A stretch of DNA of 15,016 nucleotides from Crocinitomicaceae bacterium (GTDB lineage: Bacteria; Bacteroidota; Bacteroidia; Flavobacteriales_D; Crocinitomicaceae). Below, in pieces: positions 1-7,306 of the stretch. The position numbers were made by a program, and so were the translations under genes. The DNA is taken from positions 9,807-24,822 of the forward strand of contig DORI01000116.1 in the NCBI GenBank assembly GCA_003512365.1, given 5' to 3'. The first letter of the stretch is position 1. Each line of letters opens with the position of its first letter. The notes below the pieces were generated by a model that saw only the letters and a program-made list of their open reading frames with translations, was not told the DNA's origin and made no database searches.

Positions 1-93
1 TATGAAATAAGCAAAAAGAGATTTTCCATAAAAACACGGATGAATAAATCTCATTTGCGATTGACTACGTGGCTGCTAAAGCGTTCCATATGA
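1..93 (+). CDS. Possible 3' end of an upstream gene (partial)
   Basis: The frame starting at base 1 is open until a TGA at 91-93 and would encode about 30 residues rich in Lys and Arg, ending WLLKRSI. It is the only frame on either strand that is open from the window edge through most of this stretch. I recognise no family. A second plus-strand frame (stop at 45-47, then open through 48-122) also reads as protein-like (DYVAAKAFHMTDRKK), so a frameshifted or decayed gene end is an alternative. Too short to decide. Confidence 0.3.
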   Translation, partial: YEISKKRFSIKTRMNKSHLRLTTWLLKRSI

Positions 94-117
94 CCGATAG
101 AAAAAAATTAAATATAT

Positions 118-711
118 ATGAATAAATTAGTCTACATTTTCTTAGTTGTTTTTTCAAGTAATGGTTTGTTTTCTCAAACGGAAATAACTGGTTCAGAGCT
201 AAATTTAGATGGATTTTTCTCTGCAGGCACACTAGGCTCTTCTTTTGGTATTGGTCCCAAATTGGGTGTGGAATTGAACGAAACTTTTTATGTCGGACCC
301 TCCTTTAGAATTCAACGAGCTAGTTCAAATAACTTAGGTAATACATTTACACAAACTATATATGGAGGTGGAGTTTTTGCACACGCAAGAATGAAAACCG
401 AAGGTAAGGCAACAATTTTCGGTGGGGCAGAATTCGAATATTTGTTATCTCCTTACAATTATTTAACTTTTCAAACCTTAACAACTAATCGTTGGGCACC
501 AACATTTTTTATTTGTGGAGGTTTTAATTTAAAGCTTTCGAAATATTTTAGTTTAAATGCAGGAATCTATTATGATTTAATTAATGCTACCAATAGTCCT
601 TTTAGAGTCGGTTATGCTTTCAAAATTAAAAATGAACAAGGTCAAATCGTTAGAATTTTACCAATGATTTATCGTGTTTCTATTTGTATACCGCTCTACA
701 AAACAAAATAA
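118..711 (+). CDS. Secreted outer-membrane beta-barrel-like protein, unknown function
   Basis: This 197-residue protein begins with a signal peptide: K3, a hydrophobic core at about residues 4-14, and a likely cleavage after LFSQ near residue 20. The rest alternates short amphipathic, aromatic-containing stretches with Gly/Asn turns, such as FYVGPSFRIQ, ATIFGGAEFEYLL and FSLNAGIYYDLI, which is the look of a small 8-10 strand outer-membrane barrel. It ends in a polar/hydrophobic alternating strand but lacks a clear terminal Phe. There is no T9SS tail, so export would be by Sec and insertion by Bam. The ATG at 118 is chosen because it gives a complete signal peptide. The stop lies 11 bases before bshA, so the two are probably co-transcribed, though no functional link is evident. 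Family not recognised beyond the barrel look. Confidence 0.7.
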   Translation: MNKLVYIFLVVFSSNGLFSQTEITGSELNLDGFFSAGTLGSSFGIGPKLGVELNETFYVGPSFRIQRASSNNLGNTFTQTIYGGGVFAHARMKTEGKATIFGGAEFEYLLSPYNYLTFQTLTTNRWAPTFFICGGFNLKLSKYFSLNAGIYYDLINATNSPFRVGYAFKIKNEQGQIVRILPMIYRVSICIPLYKTK

Positions 712-722
712 TTTAAGTAAGG

Positions 723-1853
723 ATGAAAATTGGAATGGTATTATACCCGACATTCGGCGGGAGTGGTGTAGTTGGGACAGAGTTAGGTAAGGCGCTTGCA
801 GCTAAAGGTCATGAAGTTCATTTTATTACGTATTCCCAACCAGTTCGCCTAGGAAGTTTCAGAGAAAATATTTTTTATCACGAGGTAGTTGTTACTGATT
901 ATCCTTTGTTTGATTTTCAACCCTATGAGACAGAGTTGACTAGTAAAATGGTCGACGTGGTGAAATATGAAAAATTGGATGTATTACATGTACACTACGC
1001 TATCCCTCACGCTTCAGCAGCTTTTTTGGCAAAGCAAATATTGAAATCACAAGGAATTCATATTCCCGTCGTTACAACACTTCATGGGACAGATATTACC
1101 TTAGTTGGAAGAGATCCTTCTTTTGAACCAGTTATCACATTTTGCATTAACGAATCCGATGCTGTAACCGCTGTTTCAAATAGTTTGAAAGCATCTACTT
1201 ATAAGCATTTTAATATTACCAGACAAATAGATGTTATCCCTAATTTTATCGTTGTGGATGAGGATAATGAGGGGTTTTCAGAGCAAATGCGTCGTAAATA
1301 TGCCTGTGATGGGGAAAAAATAATTTGTCATATATCTAATTTTAGAAAAGTAAAGAGAATAGAGGACGTGGTGAAAGTTTTTGCACTAATTGCCGCTCAG
1401 ACTCCTGCTAAATTAATATTAATTGGAGATGGTCCCGATCGTTATCATGCTGAAAGGTTGTCAAGAGAATTGGGAATTAATGAAAAGGTAATTTTCTTAG
1501 GTAAACTGAGAGATACGGCTCATGTGCTTTCATTTTCAGACTTGTTTTTACTGCCTTCAGAAACCGAGAGCTTTGGACTTGCGGCTTTGGAAGCGATGGC
1601 AATGGGAGTTCCCGTAATTTCATCTAATACTGGCGGTATTCCAGAAGTAAACGAACATGGATATTCTGGGTTTTTATCTGAGGTTGGGGATGTTCAGGAT
1701 ATGGCAAAAAATGCTGTTGATTTATTAACTAGTGGAAAATTAGAGACATATAAAATTCAAGCGAAAAACAAAGCAAAGGAATTTACAATTGAGTTAATTC
1801 TTCCAAAGTATGAAGAAATATACGAGAAATTGGTGATGAACTCCAAAGGTTAA
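723..1853 (+). CDS. bshA: N-acetyl-alpha-D-glucosaminyl L-malate synthase BshA
   Basis: BshA performs the first step of bacillithiol synthesis in the cytoplasm: it transfers GlcNAc from UDP-GlcNAc to L-malate. The 376-residue protein is a GT4-family retaining glycosyltransferase of the expected length. The N-terminal Rossmann half shows the glycine loop GGSGVVG at 12-18, HVHYAIPHA at 89-97 and TTLHGTDITLVG at 118-129. The C-terminal nucleotide-sugar half shows HISNFRKVKR at 203-212, GDGPDR at 235-240, and the GT4 E-x7-E motif with E282 and E290 in SETESFGLAALE, followed by GVPVISSNTGGIPEV. These segments are characteristic of BshA rather than of generic GT4 enzymes. The start is preceded by a purine-rich AAGTAAGG. 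It sits in a run with elbB and meaB; bshB and bshC are not in the window. Confidence 0.95.
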   Translation: MKIGMVLYPTFGGSGVVGTELGKALAAKGHEVHFITYSQPVRLGSFRENIFYHEVVVTDYPLFDFQPYETELTSKMVDVVKYEKLDVLHVHYAIPHASAAFLAKQILKSQGIHIPVVTTLHGTDITLVGRDPSFEPVITFCINESDAVTAVSNSLKASTYKHFNITRQIDVIPNFIVVDEDNEGFSEQMRRKYACDGEKIICHISNFRKVKRIEDVVKVFALIAAQTPAKLILIGDGPDRYHAERLSRELGINEKVIFLGKLRDTAHVLSFSDLFLLPSETESFGLAALEAMAMGVPVISSNTGGIPEVNEHGYSGFLSEVGDVQDMAKNAVDLLTSGKLETYKIQAKNKAKEFTIELILPKYEEIYEKLVMNSKG

Positions 1854-1901
1854 TTTGTCAATTTTCACTATATTTAAAATCTATAATTAGTTAAGTTTTG
1901 T

Positions 1902-2588
1902 ATGAAAATAGGAGTCCTTCTTTCCGGATGCGGTGTGTATGATGGTGCAGAAATACACGAATCTGTTTTAAGTCTTCTCGCAATAGATGAAATTGGTGCC
2001 GAGGCTGTATGTATTTCCATAAACTCAACTCAACATCATGTGATTAATCATTTTTCGGGTGAAGAAATGAATGAGCAACGAAATATGTTGATTGAATCAG
2101 CGAGAATTTCCAGAGGTGATATACGTGACATTCAAGAAGTCAGTCCTGTTGATTTGGATGCACTTGTAATTCCTGGAGGTTTCGGGAGTGCAAAGAATTT
2201 TACAAATTGGGCGTTTTCAGGACCAAATGGAAATATTCGCGATGATGTGAAATTACTTTTAGTCAATTTAATTAATGTAGGTAAACCGCTACTGGTTTTA
2301 TGTGTGAGTCCAGTGGTAGTGGCAAAAGCACTCGAAGGATCTGGAATTACTGTAAATCTTACAATAGGGAGTAAAAAGGATTCATCACCATATTCTATTG
2401 TAGATTTTCAAAATGGAATTGAAAGTATAGGGGCATCTACAGAAGACAAGGGAATTAACGAGATTCTCATTGACCACACAAATCGGATAATAACAGCACC
2501 ATGTTATATGATGGACGCTTCAATATCGCAGGTTAGGTCGAATATAAAAATGGCAATGGAGGCTTTGAAGGATATTTGTCATGGCTAA
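1902..2588 (+). CDS. elbB: ElbB-type DJ-1/PfpI family glyoxalase-like protein
   Basis: This 228-residue cytoplasmic protein matches ElbB (SCRP-27A/YhbL), a DJ-1/PfpI-superfamily protein linked to isoprenoid metabolism in E. coli and reported to have weak glyoxalase activity; its true substrate is not settled. Visible signatures are LLSGCGVYDGAEIHE at 6-20, QHHVINHFSGE at 44-54, RNMLIESARISRGDI at 60-74 and DLDALVIPGGFGSAKN at 84-99. The nucleophile-elbow cysteine is C134 in LVLCVSP; ElbB usually has an IAP- or VSP-like context there. E17 is the candidate acid partner of the cysteine. The gene starts 48 bases after bshA and overlaps meaB by 8 bases (the meaB ATG lies inside its last codons), suggesting translational coupling with meaB. 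Confidence 0.9.
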   Translation: MKIGVLLSGCGVYDGAEIHESVLSLLAIDEIGAEAVCISINSTQHHVINHFSGEEMNEQRNMLIESARISRGDIRDIQEVSPVDLDALVIPGGFGSAKNFTNWAFSGPNGNIRDDVKLLLVNLINVGKPLLVLCVSPVVVAKALEGSGITVNLTIGSKKDSSPYSIVDFQNGIESIGASTEDKGINEILIDHTNRIITAPCYMMDASISQVRSNIKMAMEALKDICHG

Positions 2589-3621
2589 TCAAAATAAGAT
2601 AGAACAATGGTTTGAAAGCCGAAAATCTCGTAAAAAGGATTTAAAGGCAAATCATCTTTGGAAAGGAGTATGTTCGGGAGATCGCTTTGAATTAAGCAAA
2701 GCAATTACGCTGATTGAAAGTGCCAATCATCAGGATCGTGTAGAAGCGTCAAAATTGTTAAAAAAATGTATTTCGAGTAAAAAATCAAGTTGGCGTATCG
2801 GTATTACAGGAGTTCCGGGGGTTGGAAAAAGCACGTTTATTGAATCTTTCGGAAAAATAATACTCGAAAAAGGACTTAAATTGGCTGTTTTAGCAATTGA
2901 TCCGAGTTCTTCTATTTCTGGAGGAAGTATTTTGGGAGATAAAACGAGAATGGACTGGCTCTCCAACCAAGAAAACGTATTTATAAGGCCTACGCCAAGT
3001 GGATTAAACCTTGGAGGTGTTGCTAAGCATACAAGAGAATCAATTCTTCTTTGTGAAGCTGCAGGATATGATGTTATTTTAATTGAAACGGTAGGAGTTG
3101 GGCAATCGGAAACCTTGGTGCACTCGATGGTTGATTTCTTTTTGTTGCTAATGTTGGCAGGAGCGGGAGATGATCTGCAAGGAATTAAACGTGGAATCAT
3201 GGAAATGGCCGATGCATTGGTAATCACAAAAGCAGATGGTGAAAACTTGACGAAAGCAAAATTAGCGAGAACCCAATATGCTTCTGCACTTCATCTATTT
3301 CCTCCAAAAGAAAACGAATGGATTGTGCCAGCCTTAGTAACGAGTAGTATTGAAAATAATGGCCTAGAGGAAGTCTGGAAAAATATAAGTGACTTTTTCA
3401 CAAAATACCAAGCTGAAGGATGTATTCAACTAAATCGCAGTCGTCAAGAATTGCTCATCATGAATCAACATGTCAGTGAATTATGGTTTTCTAAAATGGA
3501 AAATGATAAGAAATATAAAGTAGAGCTTGAACGATTAACACAACTTGTAATTTCTGGTAAATTGAATGGTTATATGGCGGCAGAAGAATTAGCGAAGTCC
3601 TTAATTGCTAATCCGTCTTGA
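2581..3621 (+). CDS. meaB: MeaB/ArgK-type G3E GTPase, chaperone of B12-dependent acyl-CoA mutases
   Basis: MeaB binds methylmalonyl-CoA mutase (or a related B12 mutase), gates cofactor loading and protects the enzyme from inactivation, hydrolysing GTP. At 346 residues it has the normal family length. The P-loop is GVPGVGKST at 77-85. Further G3E signatures are AIDPSSSISGGSILGDKTRM at about 105-124, the Walker B/switch segment IETVGVGQSE at 168-177, and the base-recognition motif ITKADG at 215-220. The N-terminal helical extension and the C-terminal helical dimerisation segment (from about residue 285) are both present. The start overlaps the elbB stop by 8 bases. Its last 14 bases overlap the end of the convergent CotH gene, so no terminator fits between them. 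The mutase genes are not in this window. The long minus-strand open frame opposite residues 50-215 is a shadow. Confidence 0.93.
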   Translation: MANQNKIEQWFESRKSRKKDLKANHLWKGVCSGDRFELSKAITLIESANHQDRVEASKLLKKCISSKKSSWRIGITGVPGVGKSTFIESFGKIILEKGLKLAVLAIDPSSSISGGSILGDKTRMDWLSNQENVFIRPTPSGLNLGGVAKHTRESILLCEAAGYDVILIETVGVGQSETLVHSMVDFFLLLMLAGAGDDLQGIKRGIMEMADALVITKADGENLTKAKLARTQYASALHLFPPKENEWIVPALVTSSIENNGLEEVWKNISDFFTKYQAEGCIQLNRSRQELLIMNQHVSELWFSKMENDKKYKVELERLTQLVISGKLNGYMAAEELAKSLIANPS

Positions 3622-6619
3622 TTAATTTTTCAATATGTACAACTTCTCCCTCTTTTACTAATTGAATTATGTAAAGAGCGGAACGAACCTGTGATAAATC
3701 AATATTGGTTTCCAACGAATCCGATGCAATATCTCCTCTTTTTATTGCCCTGCCTTCAAGGTCATACACAGCATAACCAAAACCCTTAGCTAGCGTTTTA
3801 TTGTCATGAACTAATATGAAATTACCGTTTGACGGATTTGGGTAAACGTTAAAATGAATTTCGGTACCATCCGGAGGAGGCGGTAATTTTTCAAAAACGG
3901 CTGTAAAAGTTGTATTTGTGATTGAGACATTTGTTTTTATTGAGTCAACCAATGTGTCAGATACAAAAACTGATGGTAGCCAATGCGAAAATTTATACCC
4001 GGGCTTAGCAATAGCTTTCAGATCAAGAGGAACACCATCGAAATATATTCCTGACCAAGGATAATCTTGAGGGGCAATGGTATTTAATACTATAGAACCA
4101 GCACTATCTGGCTGAATGGCTAAATTAACGGAAACCTCTTTCTCAAGATTAAACTCTTGAACAAGTTGATTTCTAATCACATTGTTTCTACAAGTTAATT
4201 CTGAACGAAATGTTTGGTGGTTATTATTAAAATTTTGTAATTGCCCCAGAATATTATTAGGGTCACCCCATCTCGCATATTCGTTATCCATCTCAGGATA
4301 CATGCTAAGGTAAAAGGATTCTTCTCTATTTAATATCTCATTGTTGGCGTAACTAGTATTCATTAAATCTGCAAATCGGTTTATAAAATAGTTCTTGTAG
4401 TACGGATTTAATATACTTCGCAACCAAATATTGATATATGGAATATTTGGATCTCTATCTAACATATAGCGAATGTGATTTTGTTGACAATCAGTCCATC
4501 CATTTGGTTGTAAGGATAATTCCAAATCAATCAAGGCGAATCTCCATCTCTGATTAGTTTTATCCGATCGATAAATTTTAATGTTATTTTGTGGCCAATC
4601 TACATTTCCCATCCATGATTCCCCAATAATATAATCGGTATAATGTTTTAAATCAAAATGCTGATCCGCTAAATTCCAATATCCAGATTGATCTGGACTA
4701 ATATTTAAAAATGATCCATATGAAGACCAAAAGTTATCGACATCCCCTTCAACGGCTCTTAGAACAAGGTTATAAAAATAACTTAAAGAAAGCAATTCTA
4801 TCGAGTCTCTGTTGGCACCATCGTGAACTTCGAAATATTCTGAATTGAATTTTTCACGCAATTCGTATAATCCAAAATACTGTCCATTAATGTATACAGA
4901 AACAGGTCTATATGCTGAATAATAATTATTCGTTCCTTCACTCATCATTCTCACTTGAGACGCATCCTTATAGGGCAATGTCAGGTATTGGTTGCTGCCG
5001 TTTCGCAAATAAATATCACTGTATTTAGTTCGATCTGGTCGATCGGGAATTAATGGATATTCTATTGATTTTTCACCGAGAGCTCCATGAGCAAAGGAAA
5101 GCCTAAAACTGTGCTGAGGTTGAGATCTACTTCCGCCAGCTCCACCATCCATGCGCATGGCAGTTCTTGTTTCAAAAATCTGAGGGTGGCCAAGACCTTC
5201 TTTTAAATAAACAGCATGTGCAGGTTTAATCCAATCGCTATTAAAGTTGTCGAAAATCCCAGTAGGTCCATAAAGATTTTGATTGTCAGTAGTTACCATT
5301 AAAATAGGAGTGGTATGTGACACACCGATTAAATAAGTTGAACTTGATGTAGTGCTAGGTAAATAGGTATAGGTTCCAATAGGGAAAACTTTTGCTCTAA
5401 TAACCGTATTTCCAATAATTTGAATTGGCTCAGAATATTGGGGTGAATTTATGGTTGGTGATGAGCCATCCAAAGTGTAAACTAATTTGGAGTTAACCGT
5501 ATTTGGATTCGAAATAGAAACTGTGAAAACTTCAGAATATACCCCAGAAACTGCACTTAATACTGGTTCTTTTAAACTATCCGTATAATATAAAACTGAA
5601 TTATTGGAATTTCCTGGAGTTGGGATTAACCAATTAATCGTATTTGATCCATTGGGTTTAAGACCAATTGCCACATCCGTTTGAGGACTCTCAATTCTTA
5701 AATTATGTACTAATTCAGCTTGCGAATTGAATAAATAAATTTCTTCTCCATTACTTTCCATCTTAAAATTGGTATGTAGTTGATACCCTTCTTCAGGAAG
5801 AAAATCAGCACTCAATTCATCTTCATAAGAATGGGTCAATGAGAAATTCACGTAATCATATAATTCTCCTGAGGTTGAGGAAACCTGAAACGATAAATTA
5901 TTAATTGGTCCAGCTGTTAGACCTGCTGAAATTAATTCTTCAGCCTGAAAGAGAAATTGATGTCGAGCACACCAATACCAATTACCATAAGGGGCAGGAT
6001 AATCAGTATTTCCATTCTGAATTTGTCCAAAACCAATTTGTGTAGAATTAAACTTAACATTTGGACGCTGATTATATGTTTGTCCGAGAGTAGCTCCACA
6101 TGAAAAGTCATTTCCGTCATTAAGGGCCACAAGCGATGATGCAAAAGAAGTTGGACTCTGATAAAACGAACTGTTAACCGTATATTGTGTGGAGTTGTAG
6201 GAACATACATTCAGAACGATATTTGAAACACCATCCCAAACAAAAGGCGTTGCTAAGTTATGTTGATTCCATCCCACAATGGGTGAAAAGGCTTGCTGGT
6301 TCAATGCAAAGTTAAATGGATCACTCCCCAGTCTGTTTTTTTCACTACAAAATATTGTCTGAAATTCTCCTGGGGCTAGTGTTAAATTGGGTAATTGCCA
6401 TTCAAATGGTTTTGTAGAATTGTCTGTTAAGAAATAATTAGAAAGAATTATATTTTCAGTTCCTGAATTATACAATTCTATCCAATCGGGAGCATCGCCA
6501 TCTTCATCACTTTTAGAAAGATAATTTTTGTTGCATCCTTCATTGATAACAAGTTGAGCGCATAATTTAGGGGTATTATAAACAAGAACAAAAAATGAAA
6601 AAATATAAAAGTATTTCAT
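3608..6619 (-). CDS. CotH-kinase-like secreted surface protein with lamin-tail domain and T9SS sorting tail
   Basis: This 1003-residue exported protein has a signal peptide at 1-22 ending KLCAQ. Residues 23-110 resemble the first half of a lamin tail domain (INEGCNKN, DWIELYNSG, LSNYFLTD, LAPGEFQTIF). The lamin tail seems to resume at 281-340 (LHTNFKMESNGEEIYLFN through PTPGNSNN), so about 170 residues are inserted. Residues 352-412 resemble a chitobiase C-terminal-like repeat (YTLDGSSPT). Residues 430-745 are CotH-like: SHTTPILMVTTDN, MRMDGGAGGSRSQPQHSFR, YLRNGSNQYLTLPYKD, VYINGQYFGLYELREKFN, GESWMGNVDWPQNN and WRFALIDLELSL, the last carrying the candidate acidic catalytic/metal segment. A YPNPSNGNF sorting domain starts at 926. 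CotH proteins of spores phosphorylate coat proteins; whether this surface relative is an active kinase cannot be told. It is tail-to-tail with meaB. Confidence 0.88.
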   Translation of the reverse strand: MKYFYIFSFFVLVYNTPKLCAQLVINEGCNKNYLSKSDEDGDAPDWIELYNSGTENIILSNYFLTDNSTKPFEWQLPNLTLAPGEFQTIFCSEKNRLGSDPFNFALNQQAFSPIVGWNQHNLATPFVWDGVSNIVLNVCSYNSTQYTVNSSFYQSPTSFASSLVALNDGNDFSCGATLGQTYNQRPNVKFNSTQIGFGQIQNGNTDYPAPYGNWYWCARHQFLFQAEELISAGLTAGPINNLSFQVSSTSGELYDYVNFSLTHSYEDELSADFLPEEGYQLHTNFKMESNGEEIYLFNSQAELVHNLRIESPQTDVAIGLKPNGSNTINWLIPTPGNSNNSVLYYTDSLKEPVLSAVSGVYSEVFTVSISNPNTVNSKLVYTLDGSSPTINSPQYSEPIQIIGNTVIRAKVFPIGTYTYLPSTTSSSTYLIGVSHTTPILMVTTDNQNLYGPTGIFDNFNSDWIKPAHAVYLKEGLGHPQIFETRTAMRMDGGAGGSRSQPQHSFRLSFAHGALGEKSIEYPLIPDRPDRTKYSDIYLRNGSNQYLTLPYKDASQVRMMSEGTNNYYSAYRPVSVYINGQYFGLYELREKFNSEYFEVHDGANRDSIELLSLSYFYNLVLRAVEGDVDNFWSSYGSFLNISPDQSGYWNLADQHFDLKHYTDYIIGESWMGNVDWPQNNIKIYRSDKTNQRWRFALIDLELSLQPNGWTDCQQNHIRYMLDRDPNIPYINIWLRSILNPYYKNYFINRFADLMNTSYANNEILNREESFYLSMYPEMDNEYARWGDPNNILGQLQNFNNNHQTFRSELTCRNNVIRNQLVQEFNLEKEVSVNLAIQPDSAGSIVLNTIAPQDYPWSGIYFDGVPLDLKAIAKPGYKFSHWLPSVFVSDTLVDSIKTNVSITNTTFTAVFEKLPPPPDGTEIHFNVYPNPSNGNFILVHDNKTLAKGFGYAVYDLEGRAIKRGDIASDSLETNIDLSQVRSALYIIQLVKEGEVVHIEKLIKTD

Positions 6620-6661
6620 GTAATTCTATAATTGACTTTATAGCTAAAAAAGGTTAAGAAC

Positions 6662-6680
6662 CAAACGTACCTCAAATATA
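6662..6680 (-). promoter_or_regulatory. Two candidate Bacteroidota -7 boxes for the CotH gene
   Basis: On the minus strand this stretch reads TATATTTG followed two bases later by TACGTTTG; both fit the Bacteroidota -7 consensus TAnnTTTG. They lie 43-61 bases upstream of the CotH start codon, a reasonable leader length. Neither has a TTG element at the usual 17-23 base spacing upstream, which weakens the call. Confidence 0.4.
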
Positions 6681-7023
6681 AGAATAAATGATTCTTTTTT
6701 CGAATATACTATTTTTGAAAGCTTAGCGGTAAAAAATAGTGTAAAGTATGAAGAATATTCCGGTATTATCGTCCTATTGTTATAGTTTAGTCTCACGTCT
6801 TTACTTAATTGAGTTTGTAAGTGGGCAATTAATGAAATGTAAATCTCCTTTAATCAAGCACACTATTAACTTTAATATTAATGTAATAAAGAGCAGTAAA
6901 AAATGAAACTTTATTTTCTAGTGACAATTGATTACCGATAGCAACCGAAGTAACTTCTCCAATTTTTTGTTGATCAAAGTCATCAATAAAGAGGAATTCT
7001 TGAATTGAAAATTTCTATTTGGC

Positions 7024-7040
7024 TTGATACGAGGTATCAA
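7024..7040. repeat. Perfect 7-base inverted repeat with 3-base loop
   Basis: TTGATAC at 7024-7030 and GTATCAA at 7034-7040 are exact reverse complements around GAG. It is either an operator-like dyad or a small hairpin. It lies inside the candidate decayed coding stretch, and no adjacent start codon assigns it a role. Confidence 0.45.
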
Positions 7041-7063
7041 AACTTCATCGCGCTCGAAATTAA

Positions 7064-7075
7064 TGAATGCATTCA
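7064..7075. repeat. 12-base perfect palindrome
   Basis: TGAATGCATTCA is its own reverse complement. It lies 24 bases from the dyad at 7024-7040 in the same gene-poor region. No function can be assigned; a palindrome of this length may arise by chance in AT-rich DNA. Confidence 0.35.
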
Positions 7076-7200
7076 ACTTGATGATTATTGAAATAATTGT
7101 TAATTGAGGAATTGGATGTATTACAATAATTTTTAGTTGAGCATTAAGAAAAAAAATAGAGGACCAGGAAATGATTCACTTAAAATAAGTGTAATTAGAC

Positions 7201-7246
7201 CTAAAATAACTACTCGGAAATATATTTTTATATTCCGTTATTTTAG
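7201..7246. repeat. Long imperfect inverted repeat next to a terminator
   Basis: Outer arms CTAAAATAAC (7201-7210) and GTTATTTTAG (7237-7246) pair perfectly over 10 bases. Inside, GGAA (7216-7219) pairs with TTCC (7233-7236), and TATA (7221-7224) can pair with TATA (7229-7232) around a TTTT loop, leaving a 5-base and a 1-base bulge. It lies directly beyond the U-tract of the 7249-7285 terminator on the minus strand. A smaller hairpin, CACTTA/TAAGTG with an AAA loop, sits at 7177-7191. Together they may form a back-up terminator or a stable 3' end. Confidence 0.55.
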
Positions 7247-7248
7247 AC

Positions 7249-7285
7249 AAAAAAAACTGCCACCAGATTTAATCTGGTGGCAGTT
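7249..7285 (-). terminator. Intrinsic terminator of the 283-residue protein gene
   Basis: AACTGCCACCAG (7255-7266) and CTGGTGGCAGTT (7274-7285) form a perfect GC-containing 12-base stem with loop ATTTAAT. On the minus strand the stem is followed by a run of eight U (7256-7249, the first two within the stem). It starts 22 bases after the stop codon of the minus-strand gene. This is the strongest classical terminator in the window. Confidence 0.92.
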
Positions 7286-7306
7286 ATACCAAAAATAAAC
7301 TAAATG

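Larger units (their letters stand above)
6850..7175 (-). pseudogene. Possible decayed coding stretch with one frameshift
   Basis: Read on the minus strand, 7175-7014 is open without any ATG and includes segments such as KLNAFINFERDEVLIPRIKP. The next frame, 7014-6850, continues as KFSIQEFLFIDDFDQQ, then VTSVAIGNQLSLENK, and ends with TAA at 6850-6852. One added A in the A-rich run near 7011-7014 would join the two into about 108 codons. The composition (charged/aromatic mix, varied residues) reads more like protein than random AT-rich DNA. No start codon was found, and upstream a TGA at 7176-7178 interrupts it. I recognise no family. It could also be chance open sequence. Confidence 0.3.
6620..7306. 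other. Long intergenic region between two minus-strand T9SS-cargo genes
   Basis: This 687-base gap contains no well-supported gene. It holds the terminator and tandem hairpins of the 283-residue protein gene (7177-7285), perfect small palindromes at 7024-7040 and 7064-7075, a candidate decayed minus-strand coding stretch (6850-7175), and two promoter-like boxes of the CotH gene near 6662-6680. A 52-codon plus-strand frame at 6748-6906 begins with ATG downstream of a TATTTTTG box at 6710-6717. It matches nothing I recognise and overlaps the decayed stretch, so I do not call it a gene. Confidence 0.6.

Noticed and set aside
1893..1901. TAAGTTTTG just before the elbB start as a promoter box
   Set aside because: It has three rather than two bases between TA and TTTG and ends one base before the ATG, leaving no leader; no spaced TTG was found.
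2730..3227. 165-codon minus-strand open frame opposite meaB
   Set aside because: It lies fully inside the strongly supported meaB, has low-complexity Ser/Pro/Ile composition and no recognisable domain; it is an antisense shadow.
5932..6210. 92-codon minus-strand frame inside the CotH gene
   Set aside because: It lies in another frame of the same strand within a well-supported long coding region and shows no family features.
6748..6906. 52-codon plus-strand frame starting with ATG after a TATTTTTG box
   Set aside because: No recognisable motif, no TTG upstream element, and overlap with the opposite-strand decayed stretch; short frames of this size occur by chance.
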